A stretch of 64,000 nt of DNA from Cyrtodaria siliqua (Eukaryota > Mollusca > Bivalvia > Adapedonta > Hiatellidae): positions 124,001-188,000 of the forward strand of contig JAWPHD010000137.1 of the NCBI GenBank assembly GCA_037043455.1, read 5' to 3'. Both the position numbers and the translations under genes were made by a program. Every line of letters starts with the position of its first letter. Position 1 is the first letter of the stretch. This document shows, piece after piece, positions 11,895 through 21,062 of this stretch. Under the pieces are notes generated by a model. The model was not told where the DNA came from. It searched no databases and saw only the letters and a list, made by a program, of their open reading frames with translations.

Positions 11895-14800
11895 ATTCAA
11901 CAATAGGTATTCCACAAGTTTCATCTTTCATCTTGCCAATAACTTTTTTATTATCATTAAAATGAAACTTACTTTTTGGATCATAATCACAATTATCAAA
12001 CAGTTCCTTATCCTTGTAAAAGTCCGCATACACATCTTTTGTTTTTATTTCATAACACAAGGAATCGGTATCAGTAAATAATAACTTAGCTTTTTTATCA
12101 TAATTGTTTTTGATATAGTTGTAATGGAAATCATACATCAAATATTTTGACAAGTCTAAAATACACATACCAACATAAACAGGACGATTCAAAACTAGTC
12201 TTTCTTTTATTCTGTTTATGGCAAATAAATTTTCATTAAACATTTTAAAAGAAATAAATGAAGGTCTTGATGCATATTTTAAGAGAACCTCCTCATCATG
12301 AGTCAATTTAACATTAATTCTTTTTCTCAAATTTTCCATTGTCTTACCAAAAACTGAATTGTTCATCAGTTTGAAGAAATCCTTTTCAAAAGCATTTTTA
12401 CCGGCTGTCCTCTTGGCAGTACTAAAATCTATGTATGTCTTTAACCACTCTGATTCATCAAACTGTAGTATTCGATGTATTTTTGTCACCTTTAATCGAA
12501 GCGTTTTATACAATTTTAAGTTTCTAAAATGCACAACATATTTTTCTTTATTTTTCAACGTCGTAACAAGTTTGTTAACTTTACTAGATCCTAAATTAAA
12601 CTTTTTTTTAAATTTTTACAATAGTCTGACAACCACTCATCTTTTATATTTAAACTTTCTGGAGCAAGAGGATAATCATTATGTAACTCATAAAGTTCTT
12701 CAGGATACTCAATATCACACTCAACAATGTAATTTGTTTTTCCTTTTTCAAACTTATCAACCAACTTGAAGTTGCCAGTAGGTAGCGGTTGGCACATAGC
12801 CCATCCGTACAAGTTATTAGCATCTAAATATATTATGTACTTGCTTTCTTTTTTCTTGTCATAGTCTTTCATATATTTGTTATTAGCTTTTGAATATCTA
12901 TTTGCAATGTAACTCGTACCGCCTCTTAATCCTTTTTCCACAAACAAATATTGATCAATATCAGTTATTAAGTCAAGTTGAATACCAGTCATCTTGAGGC
13001 ACGCATCCCAGGCTAACCCAGGACTACTGAAGTAATGGCAAGGATCTAATTTGTAATACTCAATGCACATTTTTCTGAAGTTTTCAAAAACATCTGTCAG
13101 CAACAGCACATCAGTCTAAGATACAGATCATGATATTCTCCCATATTTTTAATCTTAAATGTTTTCCATATTTTTTTAGCGTGTTCATAATCCGCATCTG
13201 AAATGTGCTCATCATTTAATTGAGAATAAAAGCTATCTTTGCCAGGTAACTTAGTATCCTCGAAACGTTCAAAGCTGTTCATGTAATCATAAGGATAAAC
13301 ACCTTTTCGTTTTAGCAAGTCTAGCTTTTTATCGCTATATTCTTGAGATATGTATTGAAACGACGGAACGTTTTTTACTAGATTATCTAATGATTGGGAC
13401 ATGAACTGGAAACTATCAATAAATACTAAACTTTTTCCTAACATGAAAGCCATGTACTTTTCCATGTTATTCGTATAACATTTATGTTTTGTTTAAACTT
13501 TCCGATGTGTTGCATTATGAAACACAACAGGTATTTTTCTAGTCAACCTAAAATTAATATGACATATGTCATGAGCGCTTCCCCTGTACTTTCCAGTTAT
13601 ATGACAATGGACCCTGACTTTTCTAAGAGAGTTTTCATATGCTACTGTACGGCTTGGGTCATCTTTTTTAAGAGTTATTGAAAAACCATTACCACAAATA
13701 TGACATGATTTAGATTTTTTGAATCTAGCTTCTTCTTCCTGTGACATTACTAGATCTTTTTTAAAGTTTGCATTCATAGTTTTTTTGCACCACTTTTCTT
13801 CTTCTATCATTTTTTCTAAAAACTTGTAAACAGCATTTGGTCCTCTGTATGTCACAACTGGTTTTGAATATTGATCATCATAACAACAAACAACCTTATA
13901 CCCATAACTGCAATCAGTATGCTTTTGATATGCTTCCGTATGTGATTTTTTAGGATTGTTTGATACTGAAGAAATACTTTCAGTTACTGCTTCGAAATCA
14001 GCATATATAACAAACGGAACCATTAGCTGTCTGTCGTAGTTTTTAAAATTAACCTTTTCATCTTTATTTGGCATTTTTATTGCTTGTTTTCCATTAAGTG
14101 AAAGACAATCAGGCTCATGCATTTTTAGCACACGTTCTAATGTAAATCACTGCAGGCATGTTTTACAAAACCATTTTTTTCCATCGTATGGTGTTTGACT
14201 AAACATCAGTCTATTAAAATCTGTTATCCACCCGTAATGATTTTTTTCTTTTTCAGTTATTAAAAGCATGTCAACATATTCTTTTGCTTTATATTTTGAC
14301 ACGTACAAAGGATATACTTGATTATCTTCATACCCAAATATGTTAAAACAAATGTTGTTTTGTTTTTCTATTTTTGGGATTTGTTCGATAGTAACAGGAA
14401 ATGTAATTCCTTTGTAATCAAGATCACCAATATGATTTTTGTACTTTGTTATTCTTTGAGGATCTTTTTTAACAGGAAATGTGCAAGCCAAATGGCACCA
14501 TCTAAAGCACTCGTTATCTTCATTTTTTATATTTACCAATCCTTTTTTGCTGTGTTGCAGTTCTTTTGGTAAATTCAAATAAGAGCTACCTCGTAAAGGT
14601 TTATACTTTACTCGATTTATGTAGTGTGCATCAACTGTTGCAACTGTCCAACCACTTCCTTTGGAAAGCCATACGTCAATGTTATTCTTTATTTGCATCA
14701 TTGCTCTAGTTAGCGCATCAACAATTTGAGTTTTGTTTATGATTAATTCTGCTTTGGAAGGAAAATAAGCTATTTCATAAGTGGTTGCTATTTTACCTTC

Positions 14801-15190
14801 TGCATCATGTGTTGGTTTACCTAAAGTAAGTTTTAAAACAACATTCATTTTAAGACCGTTTGTTTGCTCCAATTCCTTTTCAAGGACATTTACAACAACT
14901 GGTATTGTACTATAAAGTTGCCAAATTGGATATTTCTTAAATATAATATCAATTTGAAAAACTTTCATATATTGCTTCGGTGATTTTTCTTTTTCCACGA
15001 CTTTGCTAGATTTTGTAATTTCCACAATATCTTCTTTTGTTTCCAAAACTTTACTATATTCTTCTGGTACTAAATTTACATCTTTTATAAGTTTTTTAGC
15101 TGTTTCCTCAATTTCCTTTTTTTCTATTTTACTATATTTTTCTGGTGATTTTATAAGTCTTCTAACCGCTTCCTCAACTGTTTTAACCAT
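11821..15190 (-). pseudogene. polB: Protein-primed family B DNA polymerase (PolB), broken
   Basis: This gene would replicate the element by protein priming, as in adenovirus-like systems. From the N-terminus at 15190 it has a lysine-rich leader, the segment GSGWTVATVDAHYIN, a C-x2-C...H-x4-C zinc-like motif (14115-14160), the ExoI motif YADFEAVTE (near 14000), an ExoIII block (13100-13465), polymerase motif A YLDANNLYG (near 12820), motif B NNSVFGKTMEN (near 12340) and motif C FTDTDS (near 12070). Lesions are an in-frame TGA at 14147-14149, a deletion with frameshift at 13514-13518 that removes the ExoII Asp block, a compensating shift near 13472, a one-base shift near 13113, a shift in the 8-A run at 12602-12609, and 3' truncation at the TIR. 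The last 23 or so codons are TIR sequence. The ATG at 15190 follows the shared promoter-like element. Confidence 0.95.
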
Positions 15191-15209
15191 TATATAATAT
15201 TACATGAGA
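15191..15209 (-). promoter_or_regulatory. Shared start element before polB
   Basis: On the minus strand TCTCATGTAATATTATATA lies directly before the ATG. TCT is 19 bp upstream of the start codon, as at eight other gene starts in the element. Confidence 0.6.
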
Positions 15210-15311
15210 TTATTTCTTTAAGCCCCTATTAATTAATTAATTAATTTAAAGTAAAATATTTATTTCCCGGTTAGATTATATTTTTTTTATTTATCCGTAC
15301 CTCACCGGCTA

Positions 15312-15346
15312 GCCGGCGAGCTAGGATGCTTTACCAGCTGGCCGGC
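15312..15346 (-). terminator. GC-rich hairpin after small ORF (possible 3'-end signal)
   Basis: GCCGGCGAGCT at 15312-15322 pairs with AGCTGGCCGGC at 15336-15346 (one mismatch, 13-base loop). It starts 3 bp after the stop of the minus-strand small ORF (15350-15352). It is the most GC-rich patch of the element. A perfect 12-bp palindrome CCGGCTAGCCGG (15305-15316) overlaps it. Confidence 0.45.
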
Positions 15347-15349
15347 AAA

Positions 15350-15678
15350 TCATCCGTACATAATAATTTTAATTCCTTTGTCTAACAAAATGCTGTAGTA
15401 AGCAATAAAAGAATCTTTATATACTGTTGGATGGCAACTGGTTGCCTCTGAAATTTGTTTTTTGCACAAAGAACGTAGTTTGTTTATATCTCCTTTTTTA
15501 TTTTCCACGATAGTTTTAGTTGTTTTACCATTGTTATGATTCTTTCTGCCAAATCTTGAAAGTTTGAAAAAATTAAAAGCTCTGCATCTAATTTACTCGC
15601 ATCTTCAAAATCAATAGTTTTAGCATGTTCCGTTTGATCTTCCTTAAAGTTGTTGATTTTAATTTCTACTTGTTCCAT
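15350..15678 (-). pseudogene. Small unknown Polinton ORF with frameshift
   Basis: The gene encodes about 108 residues in two frames. The first part (15678 to about 15525) begins MEQVEIKINNFKEDQ and is acidic and probably helical. The downstream part continues in the next frame with LRSLCKKQISEATSCH and ends at a TGA at 15350-15352. The switch lies near 15530, close to the codons for MVK. I do not recognise the family. It lies upstream of polB on the same strand, is divergent from the zinc-ribbon gene, and starts right after a copy of the shared promoter element. A regulatory or replication-accessory role is possible but unsupported. Confidence 0.6.
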
Positions 15679-15696
15679 TTATATAATTACATAAGA
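15679..15696 (-). promoter_or_regulatory. Shared start element before small ORF
   Basis: On the minus strand TCTTATGTAATTATATAA precedes the ATG directly. It lies in the 49-bp divergent gap to the plus-strand gene at 15728. Confidence 0.6.
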
Positions 15697-15727
15697 TAAT
15701 ATTTTTTTTAAGCCTATATTTAAATAT

Positions 15728-16299
15728 ATGATGCTATATTATAATTTAATGAATTGCAAATATTGTGAAAGAGTTTTAGATATTATTGATCCTCCTGGGT
15801 TGTGTACAGATTGCATCTTATTTTACATGACTAACAAAAACAAGATTTGTAAATATTGCACCAGAGCCAAGCTGTGTTACAAGTGTACATACGCATGCGT
15901 GAATTGCAACGATACTTGTGAAGTTTTTGATAATGAGCGTGTTTGCCTTAATTGTGGTATCACAATGGTTATAATCTTATCACAGGTTACAACTACAGCC
16001 AAAAGAAAACTATTTACCACAGAAAGTACCATTTAGATAAATACTTGGTAGCATTTGATTTGTCTTCTAAAAATAGGCAAAGATTTGAAGATTTGTTTTA
16101 CAAAATTGTAAAGATTTTAGATAAAATAGAAGGCCGTAAAAGATCAATTAAATTTGAATACATTTTTCAGAAAATATTTAAAATATTAAAAATAGAAAAA
16201 GAAACAAAACTGATTAAAACAAAATCAACCAGAGAAAAGTACGATAGGATATGGAAACAAGTCAGAAAAGAATTACGACTGAATGCCATGACCGTTTAA
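15728..16299 (+). pseudogene. Zinc-ribbon / VLTF3-like late transcription factor, frameshifted
   Basis: The N-terminal part (15728 to about 15958) is Cys-rich with at least four CxxC-type pairs (CKYC, CTDC, CKYC, CYKC, CVNC, CLNC), a multi-zinc-ribbon pattern. The reading then continues in another frame (15952-16299) with TIYHRKYHLDKYLVAF and a Lys/Ile-rich helical tail. The Y-x-R-x2-H-x3-L pattern after a zinc ribbon resembles the poxvirus VLTF3-like late transcription factors found in nucleocytoviruses and related elements. A one-base shift near 15955 splits the two parts. If the assignment is right, this factor would drive late genes, perhaps through the shared start element. The VLTF3 assignment rests on motif memory, not on a search. 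Confidence 0.6.
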
Positions 16300-16307
16300 T
16301 TGGAACA

Positions 16308-16326
16308 GATGCTCCTACGGAGCATC
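16308..16326. terminator. Hairpin between convergent genes, 1
   Basis: GATGCTCC-TAC-GGAGCATC is a perfect 8-bp stem with a 3-base loop. It lies 8 bp after the stop of the zinc-ribbon gene and 9 bp beyond the stop of the opposing hydrophobic-protein gene. It could end transcripts on either strand. Confidence 0.5.
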
Positions 16327-16332
16327 TCTACT

Positions 16333-16352
16333 AGCTTAATGTCCATTAAGCT
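16333..16352. terminator. Hairpin between convergent genes, 2
   Basis: AGCTTAATG-TC-CATTAAGCT is a perfect 9-bp stem with a 2-base loop. It includes the TAA of the minus-strand gene (16336-16338). With the hairpin at 16308-16326 it makes a tandem pair at the only convergent junction of the element. Confidence 0.5.
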
Positions 16353-16756
16353 TGAACCTTTGCATATACATTTCTAGAGGTTCTGTAAAGTTATCATTCT
16401 TTTGAATCTCTAATATTTTATTGAAGGTAATCCTAATTACCTCTTCATCATTTTCTAGTCCTGTTGTTGTTTGGACATATGATAGAAGTTATTTAAAACT
16501 CCTATGATGTGTTTTTAACAATGTCTTTTTTCTGCTATTCTTGTTTTACTCACTAAGACAGCAACTACTGGAGGAACTGCACCAACTGCGGCTACAAAAA
16601 CAGGAATTGCGGAACCAATGCCAATACGGCAGTACAACCAATTATCCCACTGGCAATCTGTAATGTTGTGTTTATAATACCGCACAATTTATAACTGCGT
16701 CTGTATGCAGCTACAAGTCGCGTCAAGTGATCAATTAATTCTTCTTTGGTTTTCAT
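16336..16756 (-). pseudogene. Small hydrophobic (membrane) Polinton protein, broken
   Basis: Translation from the ATG at 16756 gives a basic amphipathic start (MKTKEELIDHLTRLVAAYRR), then a hydrophobic Gly/Ala/Val-rich stretch in two frames (LQIASGIIG, then VFVAAVGAVPPVVAVLVS), then a basic KTRIAEK segment and a charged C-terminal tail ending FKLNGH. This layout, with a helical head, a hydrophobic hairpin and a helical tail, fits a small membrane-associated protein. The breaks are one frameshift near 16625, one near 16525 and an in-frame TAA at 16489-16491. The start overlaps the stop of the upstream gene in an ATGA arrangement. The gene is too short and broken to have been called as one ORF. 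Function unknown. Confidence 0.6.
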
Positions 16757-18066
16757 GTATAATTACAGTTAGACAATAATTTAATTGAGATATTTAAAAA
16801 AAATAGTTGCTCGTTATCTTTGGGTGATATTTTACCTATTTTTAATAATTCATCGATTATGCTAATACCTTTATTTATTATCTGCGGACTATTATTTCCT
16901 GATTCGATACTTCCACATACTAACTCTAGATCATCCGTCAAATCTTTGGGACTATTGTAATATTCAACATCAACACAACCTCCTAAAATCTTTTTGAACT
17001 TGAAGAACCTTTATGAATTGGTAAACCAGACAATTTTGTTAGTTCCTTAAAAGCATTCTGAGACAGCTTTGAATAAGTTTTTCCATTGTTGTAACGCTTT
17101 GTTATCAAGTCTATAAAATCATCGTCTACTTTTAGGTCTAACACAACTGCTTCTCCTTGTTTGGCAATAAGTTTGTGATGACCAACAAGATTAGGTAAAT
17201 CAATTTGTAACATTCCATAGTACCCATCTTTGTCGACCTTGTAGGAATTTTTCATTTTGTTGCATCCCTTTGCCAGTCTTTTGTACAGTTTCGCTAGCTC
17301 CTCGAATTCGCTCAGTCAACCTTTCCATATAAAAATTCAGAACATTTGCCTCATCTGCTTTTTTACTATGTTCTTTTATAAGCAAAACCCTCTTTTTTGT
17401 GGTGCCATCGGGGTCACCGAGTAATTTTGAATATTTAAGCTTAGCCGCATCGGATGTTGCTTTTTCCTGACTCGCTTTGAGTTTTTCTACGCTGAGGTTG
17501 TTTATTTGTGTCTATAGACCTCTTATCTCGGGAATCAATTTAACATGTATCTCATCGGCCCTTTCAATATATCTATCATATTCAGCTCTTCCTTCCATAA
17601 TACCTGGTATTTCAGTTGGCATTGGCAAGCCATACTTATTAAGTACGTCTTTATTCATACCAGCATCCAAGTCAATATCATACACCGGTTTGGGTTCCTT
17701 AGGTCTCGTGGCAGGTTCTTCTTCTCCTAGTATTTCTTTTTCAGGTAATAGCGTTAGCTTACGGGGTTCTTCAGCAAATAATTGGGGTAATCCCTGGTAC
17801 GTTTTTTGTTCTTCTATTTCCTCGCCTATTGCTGATGGAAGAGCGGCTAATTGCTGACTTATTTTCGGAAGAGAAGCTAACTGCTCTGTTAGCTGTTCTG
17901 ACTGACTTTTTATTTCGCTGGTCACAGGTTTAAATATTTCTTTGTACAAATCACGACTAGCTTCCTTTTCTAGTCTTTTTTGGGTAACTTTATTTTCGTA
18001 TTCTTTAACAAGCTCACTCGCTTTTCGCTTTTTATCTGCTAATTCTTTCCATTTTAACAAAGACAT
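16753..18066 (-). pseudogene. Long conserved Polinton structural-type protein, broken
   Basis: About 438 codons run from the ATG at 18066, just after a shared promoter element. The N-terminal third is strongly charged and coiled-coil-like (KWKELADKKRKASELVKEYE). The middle has a Pro/Glu-rich linker and the block PDGTTKKRVLLIKEH. The C-terminal region has GYYGMLQIDLPNL, DDDFIDLITKRYNNGKTYS and LTKLSGLPIHKGS. I recognise the LLTKRY...LSGLP type block from Polinton proteins of other animals, where it is a recurrent ORF of unknown function beside the ATPase. Lesions are an in-frame TAG at 17512-17514, a frameshift near 17250 and another near 16990 in an A-run. It is divergent from the ATPase gene (75 bp apart). 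A virion or assembly role is inferred only from context. Confidence 0.65.
16757..16773 (-). promoter_or_regulatory. Shared start element inside upstream gene end
   Basis: TCTAACTGTAATTATAC (minus strand) directly precedes the ATG of the hydrophobic protein. It overlaps the last codons of the preceding gene, so element and coding sequence share bases. Confidence 0.5.
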
Positions 18067-18084
18067 GTATAATATAAGGTTAGA
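18067..18084 (-). promoter_or_regulatory. Shared start element before structural-type gene
   Basis: TCTAACCTTATATTATAC on the minus strand precedes the ATG at 18066 directly. A TTTAA lies just upstream of it, as in the plus-strand copies. Confidence 0.65.
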
Positions 18085-18124
18085 TTAAATTAAGATAAAT
18101 TAGAATAAATTAAGACAACTATTA

Positions 18125-18140
18125 TCTAAGTATTATTATA
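18125..18140 (+). promoter_or_regulatory. Shared start element before ATPase
   Basis: TCTAAGTATTATTATA runs straight into the ATG at 18141. Together with the minus-strand copy at 18067-18084 it makes a divergent promoter region of 74 bp. Confidence 0.65.
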
Positions 18141-18785
18141 ATGCAAATTCCAAACTATGATATGAAAACAGAAAACGGTAATTTTAAACAGATATGGAAC
18201 TTCATGCCAGACTGTTGTTTTAGAATGTTAATTTGCGGTAATTCAGGATCTGGCAAGACAAACACATTAGTTCACATGTTGCTGAAACCTTTGGTTTACT
18301 ACGACAAGATTTACTTGTTTGCTAAAAACTTAGAGCAGTCTAAGTATCAGGTTTTGTCACAAAAACTGGAAAAGATAGCAAAAAAGAATAAAATCCCAGT
18401 TGAAGATATATTAGAATGTTCGAATGATGAAGTTATCCCTGTGAATGATTTGGATTCAGATACTCAAAAGATAGTTATTTTTGATGATTATGTTTGCGAG
18501 CGCAATCAAAACGATATTAATAATTATTTCATCCAGGGAAGACACAAAAACTGTTGTGTAATTTACTTGTCACAATCTTATTATAAAACTCCCAAAGACA
18601 TTTGGCTAAATTGCTCTCATTACATCTTCATCGCGACTCCGGTTAATCGCGAGCTTGGAATGCTTTCCAAAGAACAAGATGTCAGCAAAGATCAGTATAG
18701 AAAAGCAACTGACAAGCAGTACGACTTTCTGTATCTTGATCGCCCTAGAAAGTTAGTAAAACGTAACTTCAACGGTGAAATTTAA
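18141..18785 (+). CDS. FtsK/HerA (A32-type) genome-packaging ATPase
   Basis: This intact 214-residue ORF encodes a P-loop ATPase expected to pump the element's DNA into capsids. The Walker A motif GNSGSGKT is at residues 33-40. Walker B IVIFDDY has the acidic pair D115-D116, and a sensor-like YLSQS follows near residue 150. The length fits Polinton and virophage packaging ATPases. The start at 18141 lies directly after a shared promoter element. The stop TAA at 18783 is part of the TTTAATCTAA that begins the next gene's start element. It is one of the few undamaged genes in this copy. Confidence 0.93.
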   Translation: MQIPNYDMKTENGNFKQIWNFMPDCCFRMLICGNSGSGKTNTLVHMLLKPLVYYDKIYLFAKNLEQSKYQVLSQKLEKIAKKNKIPVEDILECSNDEVIPVNDLDSDTQKIVIFDDYVCERNQNDINNYFIQGRHKNCCVIYLSQSYYKTPKDIWLNCSHYIFIATPVNRELGMLSKEQDVSKDQYRKATDKQYDFLYLDRPRKLVKRNFNGEI

Positions 18786-18804
18786 TCTAATCATATTATA
18801 TATA
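18786..18804 (+). promoter_or_regulatory. Shared start element before fibre-like gene
   Basis: TCTAATCATATTATATATA runs into the ATG at 18805. It is nearly identical to the copy at 22375-22390, and both follow a gene-ending TTTAA. Confidence 0.7.
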
Positions 18805-20200
18805 ATGGGGCTTTTTAATGATCTTGGTGAGGAAGTTACTACTGGCAGTGTCAATATAACTTATTTTGGTATTGTGCTGTCTGAGTATGTAAAACAAAAA
18901 CATTTGGTTAATTATCTTAACAAAGGCAGAAACCAGGAAAATGTTTTGAGAAGTGAGCTTAACATGGATAATAATAAAATTATCAATGTTGGTAATCCAA
19001 CAAAAGCAGATGATGCAGCACCAAAGCAATTTACTCAAAGAAGAGTTGCAAAAATCATACGTGATTATAATATTGATAAAATTCCAGACATGATAAAAAC
19101 TCTGACAACAGGTGTTGAAGATAAACTAAGTCTGATACAAACAAAGTTACAAACAAACCGCGAGAAAATGCTTGAAATTCAAAACGGATTAAAAGATGAA
19201 ATAAAACTTTTGGGTGATGCTTTAAAAGAGTTAGAAAAGAAAGAAGATGTATTGGAAGAGAGTGAAAACTACAAGAAATTAAGTGAACAAATAAGAGCTG
19301 GTGTTCAAAATATTAATGCACGGATTGGGGAAATCAATACACAAATGGTTGACAATAATGAACTTGAAACTGCTATTGCTGATGCTTCGAAACAAATGAG
19401 AACTGCTTTTACTACCGAAATAACTCAAATTAAAATATTAAATCAACAGATAAACACCAACGTTGCTGATATCAGCAAAGAGTTTGAAGACATCAAAAAG
19501 AAAATGGTTGACGGTAAGTCGCTGGAGACAGCTCTGAACAAACTGGTTGACACTGATAAACTTGAGACTGCTATTGATGATGCTTCAAAGCAATTGAAAG
19601 CTGCTCAGGATGAAAAAAAGCACAGCTTTTGATGGTGAAATAGCTTCATTGAAAAAGTTTAATCAAAAGTCTGACAGCCGGCACACAGCAATTCTTGGTA
19701 TAATTGATGAGCTAAAAGTAAAAGTAGACAATGCAAGCTGGATTCTATTGTTTAAAGCAACAATAGATGGAATAAGCATTATGAAAGATAGTGCTGGTTA
19801 TGCATCATACCCGACACAAAAACCACTTTAAAGAACCATTCATCGGCTCTTTCTCGAACCGTTTACATTTGCCTAAAATCCATTTATAGGCATTGATCCA
19901 TATTTTACTTTTGGTACTACTAAGAGGGCCACCATTAGAAAATCTGGTCGGTATAAATTTGAAATAGACTTTACTTATACAGAAGGGAACGTAGACAATT
20001 TTTATTTAGGTGTTGTTGGTGGTCAGGAGAAGTTCTTATATCCAACAATAGAAAATAACAAACGAATATTAAAAGAAGTATTTGAATTATATCTAACAAA
20101 AAGCAACTTAGTTTACATAGGATCAAACATACAACGTGGCACTACTCAAGTTCTCAATTTTGAAAAATCTAGTTTTAAAATGTATTACAAAGATGATTAA
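18805..20200 (+). pseudogene. Fibre-like coiled-coil protein with C-terminal head, broken
   Basis: I chose the ATG at 18805 (MGLFNDLGEE) over the upstream in-frame ATG at 18775, because it directly follows the shared promoter element and does not overlap the ATPase. Residues 50-75 read MDNNKIINVGNPTKADDAAP. This is the N-K-I-x-N-x-x-x-P-x4-DAA pattern common in viral and phage tail or fibre proteins. A long coiled-coil follows with a repeated phrase ELETAI.DASKQ (19360 and 19560). After a frameshift in the A-run near 19615 and two in-frame TAA codons (19829-19831, 19874-19876), a beta-rich C-terminal segment (KSGRYKFEIDFTYTEG, NFYLGVVGG) ends at 20198-20200. The layout fits an attachment spike with a shaft and head. 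Receptor binding is inferred. Confidence 0.65.
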
Positions 20201-20205
20201 TTTTA

Positions 20206-20221
20206 TCTACTAATATGTATA
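20206..20221 (+). promoter_or_regulatory. Shared start element before capsid locus
   Basis: TCTACTAATATGTATA runs into the ATG at 20222, 6 bp after the stop of the fibre-like gene. Confidence 0.6.
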
Positions 20222-21045
20222 ATGGAACAAAAAATTGTATTGTCATCAGAAAAAGCGTCAATGATTAATAGCTCAAATACACCGAGTAATTTTACAACTG
20301 TGTTTGACAGACCATTAATATTAGGCAGGAACAAACAGTATGGCATTGGACTCGATAAGATTAATTCTATGACTTACTCGTGGTATAATATTAGTGGGGA
20401 TTTTAATAACAAAGTGATAAGGTATCACAATGGAACAGATTGGAAAAGTATTATGTTTACAAATGGAAATTACAGTTATGCTGATATCGATAATTACATC
20501 AAAGAAACATTGGCTGTAAACAATGATTTAACCGATGACTCGCCTGTCCCGATAAGAATTGAGTTTGATTTATCAAGTTTCAAATGCTTGGTTACCATCC
20601 ATAATAATTTCATGCTTGATTTAAGAGTTCTTCTCAAACACAAAATCCTCATCTTTTGGACACGTTTAAGGTAAATGCTGCTAATACTAATTGCTATTTA
20701 CAATCAGCTAGATTGGAAGTTGGAAATGGAGTTTATTATCAGGAAACCGAATATAGTTATGCTAATATCATAAGAATATTCAGAGATGTTATTAATTATT
20801 CTTACAAGCAAAATGATAAAAACACCGGAACTTTACTCAATGTGGGTAATTTTAAAAATCTCTTCGGAATGATATATTTCGATTTGAGTTATAAGGAAAA
20901 TGAAGTCAGTGTTGACCCAAAACAACTAAGTTTGAGATATAAACTAAATATACCTCCTGCTGCTCCATATAAAGTTTATACTCTGGTTCTCTATGAAGTA
21001 GATGTTGTTATTGATACTGTTGGAAATGAACTAGTTATTGTTTAA
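20222..21045 (+). pseudogene. Deletion fusion of penton-like start to major capsid protein end
   Basis: The first ~135 codons (from MEQKIVLSSEKAS, with NFTTVFDRPLILGRNKQYGI and MTYSWYNI) match the start of a Polinton capsid protein that I take to be the penton-type minor capsid protein. From about 20630, in another frame, the sequence is the C-terminal ~140 residues of the double jelly-roll major capsid protein. Its blocks are DTFKVNAANTNCYL, RLEVGNGVYYQETEY, NTGTLL, GMIYFDLSY, DPKQL and DTVGNELVIV. Such a protein normally needs about 600 residues, so the rest of the penton gene, the gap and most of the MCP gene are gone. The junction is also out of frame. Neither product can form capsids. 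The second half is a secure MCP assignment; the first half is less sure. Confidence 0.8.
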
Positions 21046-21062
21046 TCTAACTTATAATATAT
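21046..21062 (+). promoter_or_regulatory. Shared start element before pVI/pX-like gene
   Basis: TCTAACTTATAATATAT runs into the ATG at 21063. The MCP stop TAA (21043-21045) immediately precedes it, again giving TTTAATCTAA. Confidence 0.65.

Noticed and set aside
18775..18804. Upstream ATG at 18775 as the fibre-gene start
   Set aside because: It overlaps the ATPase end and lies before the shared start element that abuts the ATG at 18805.
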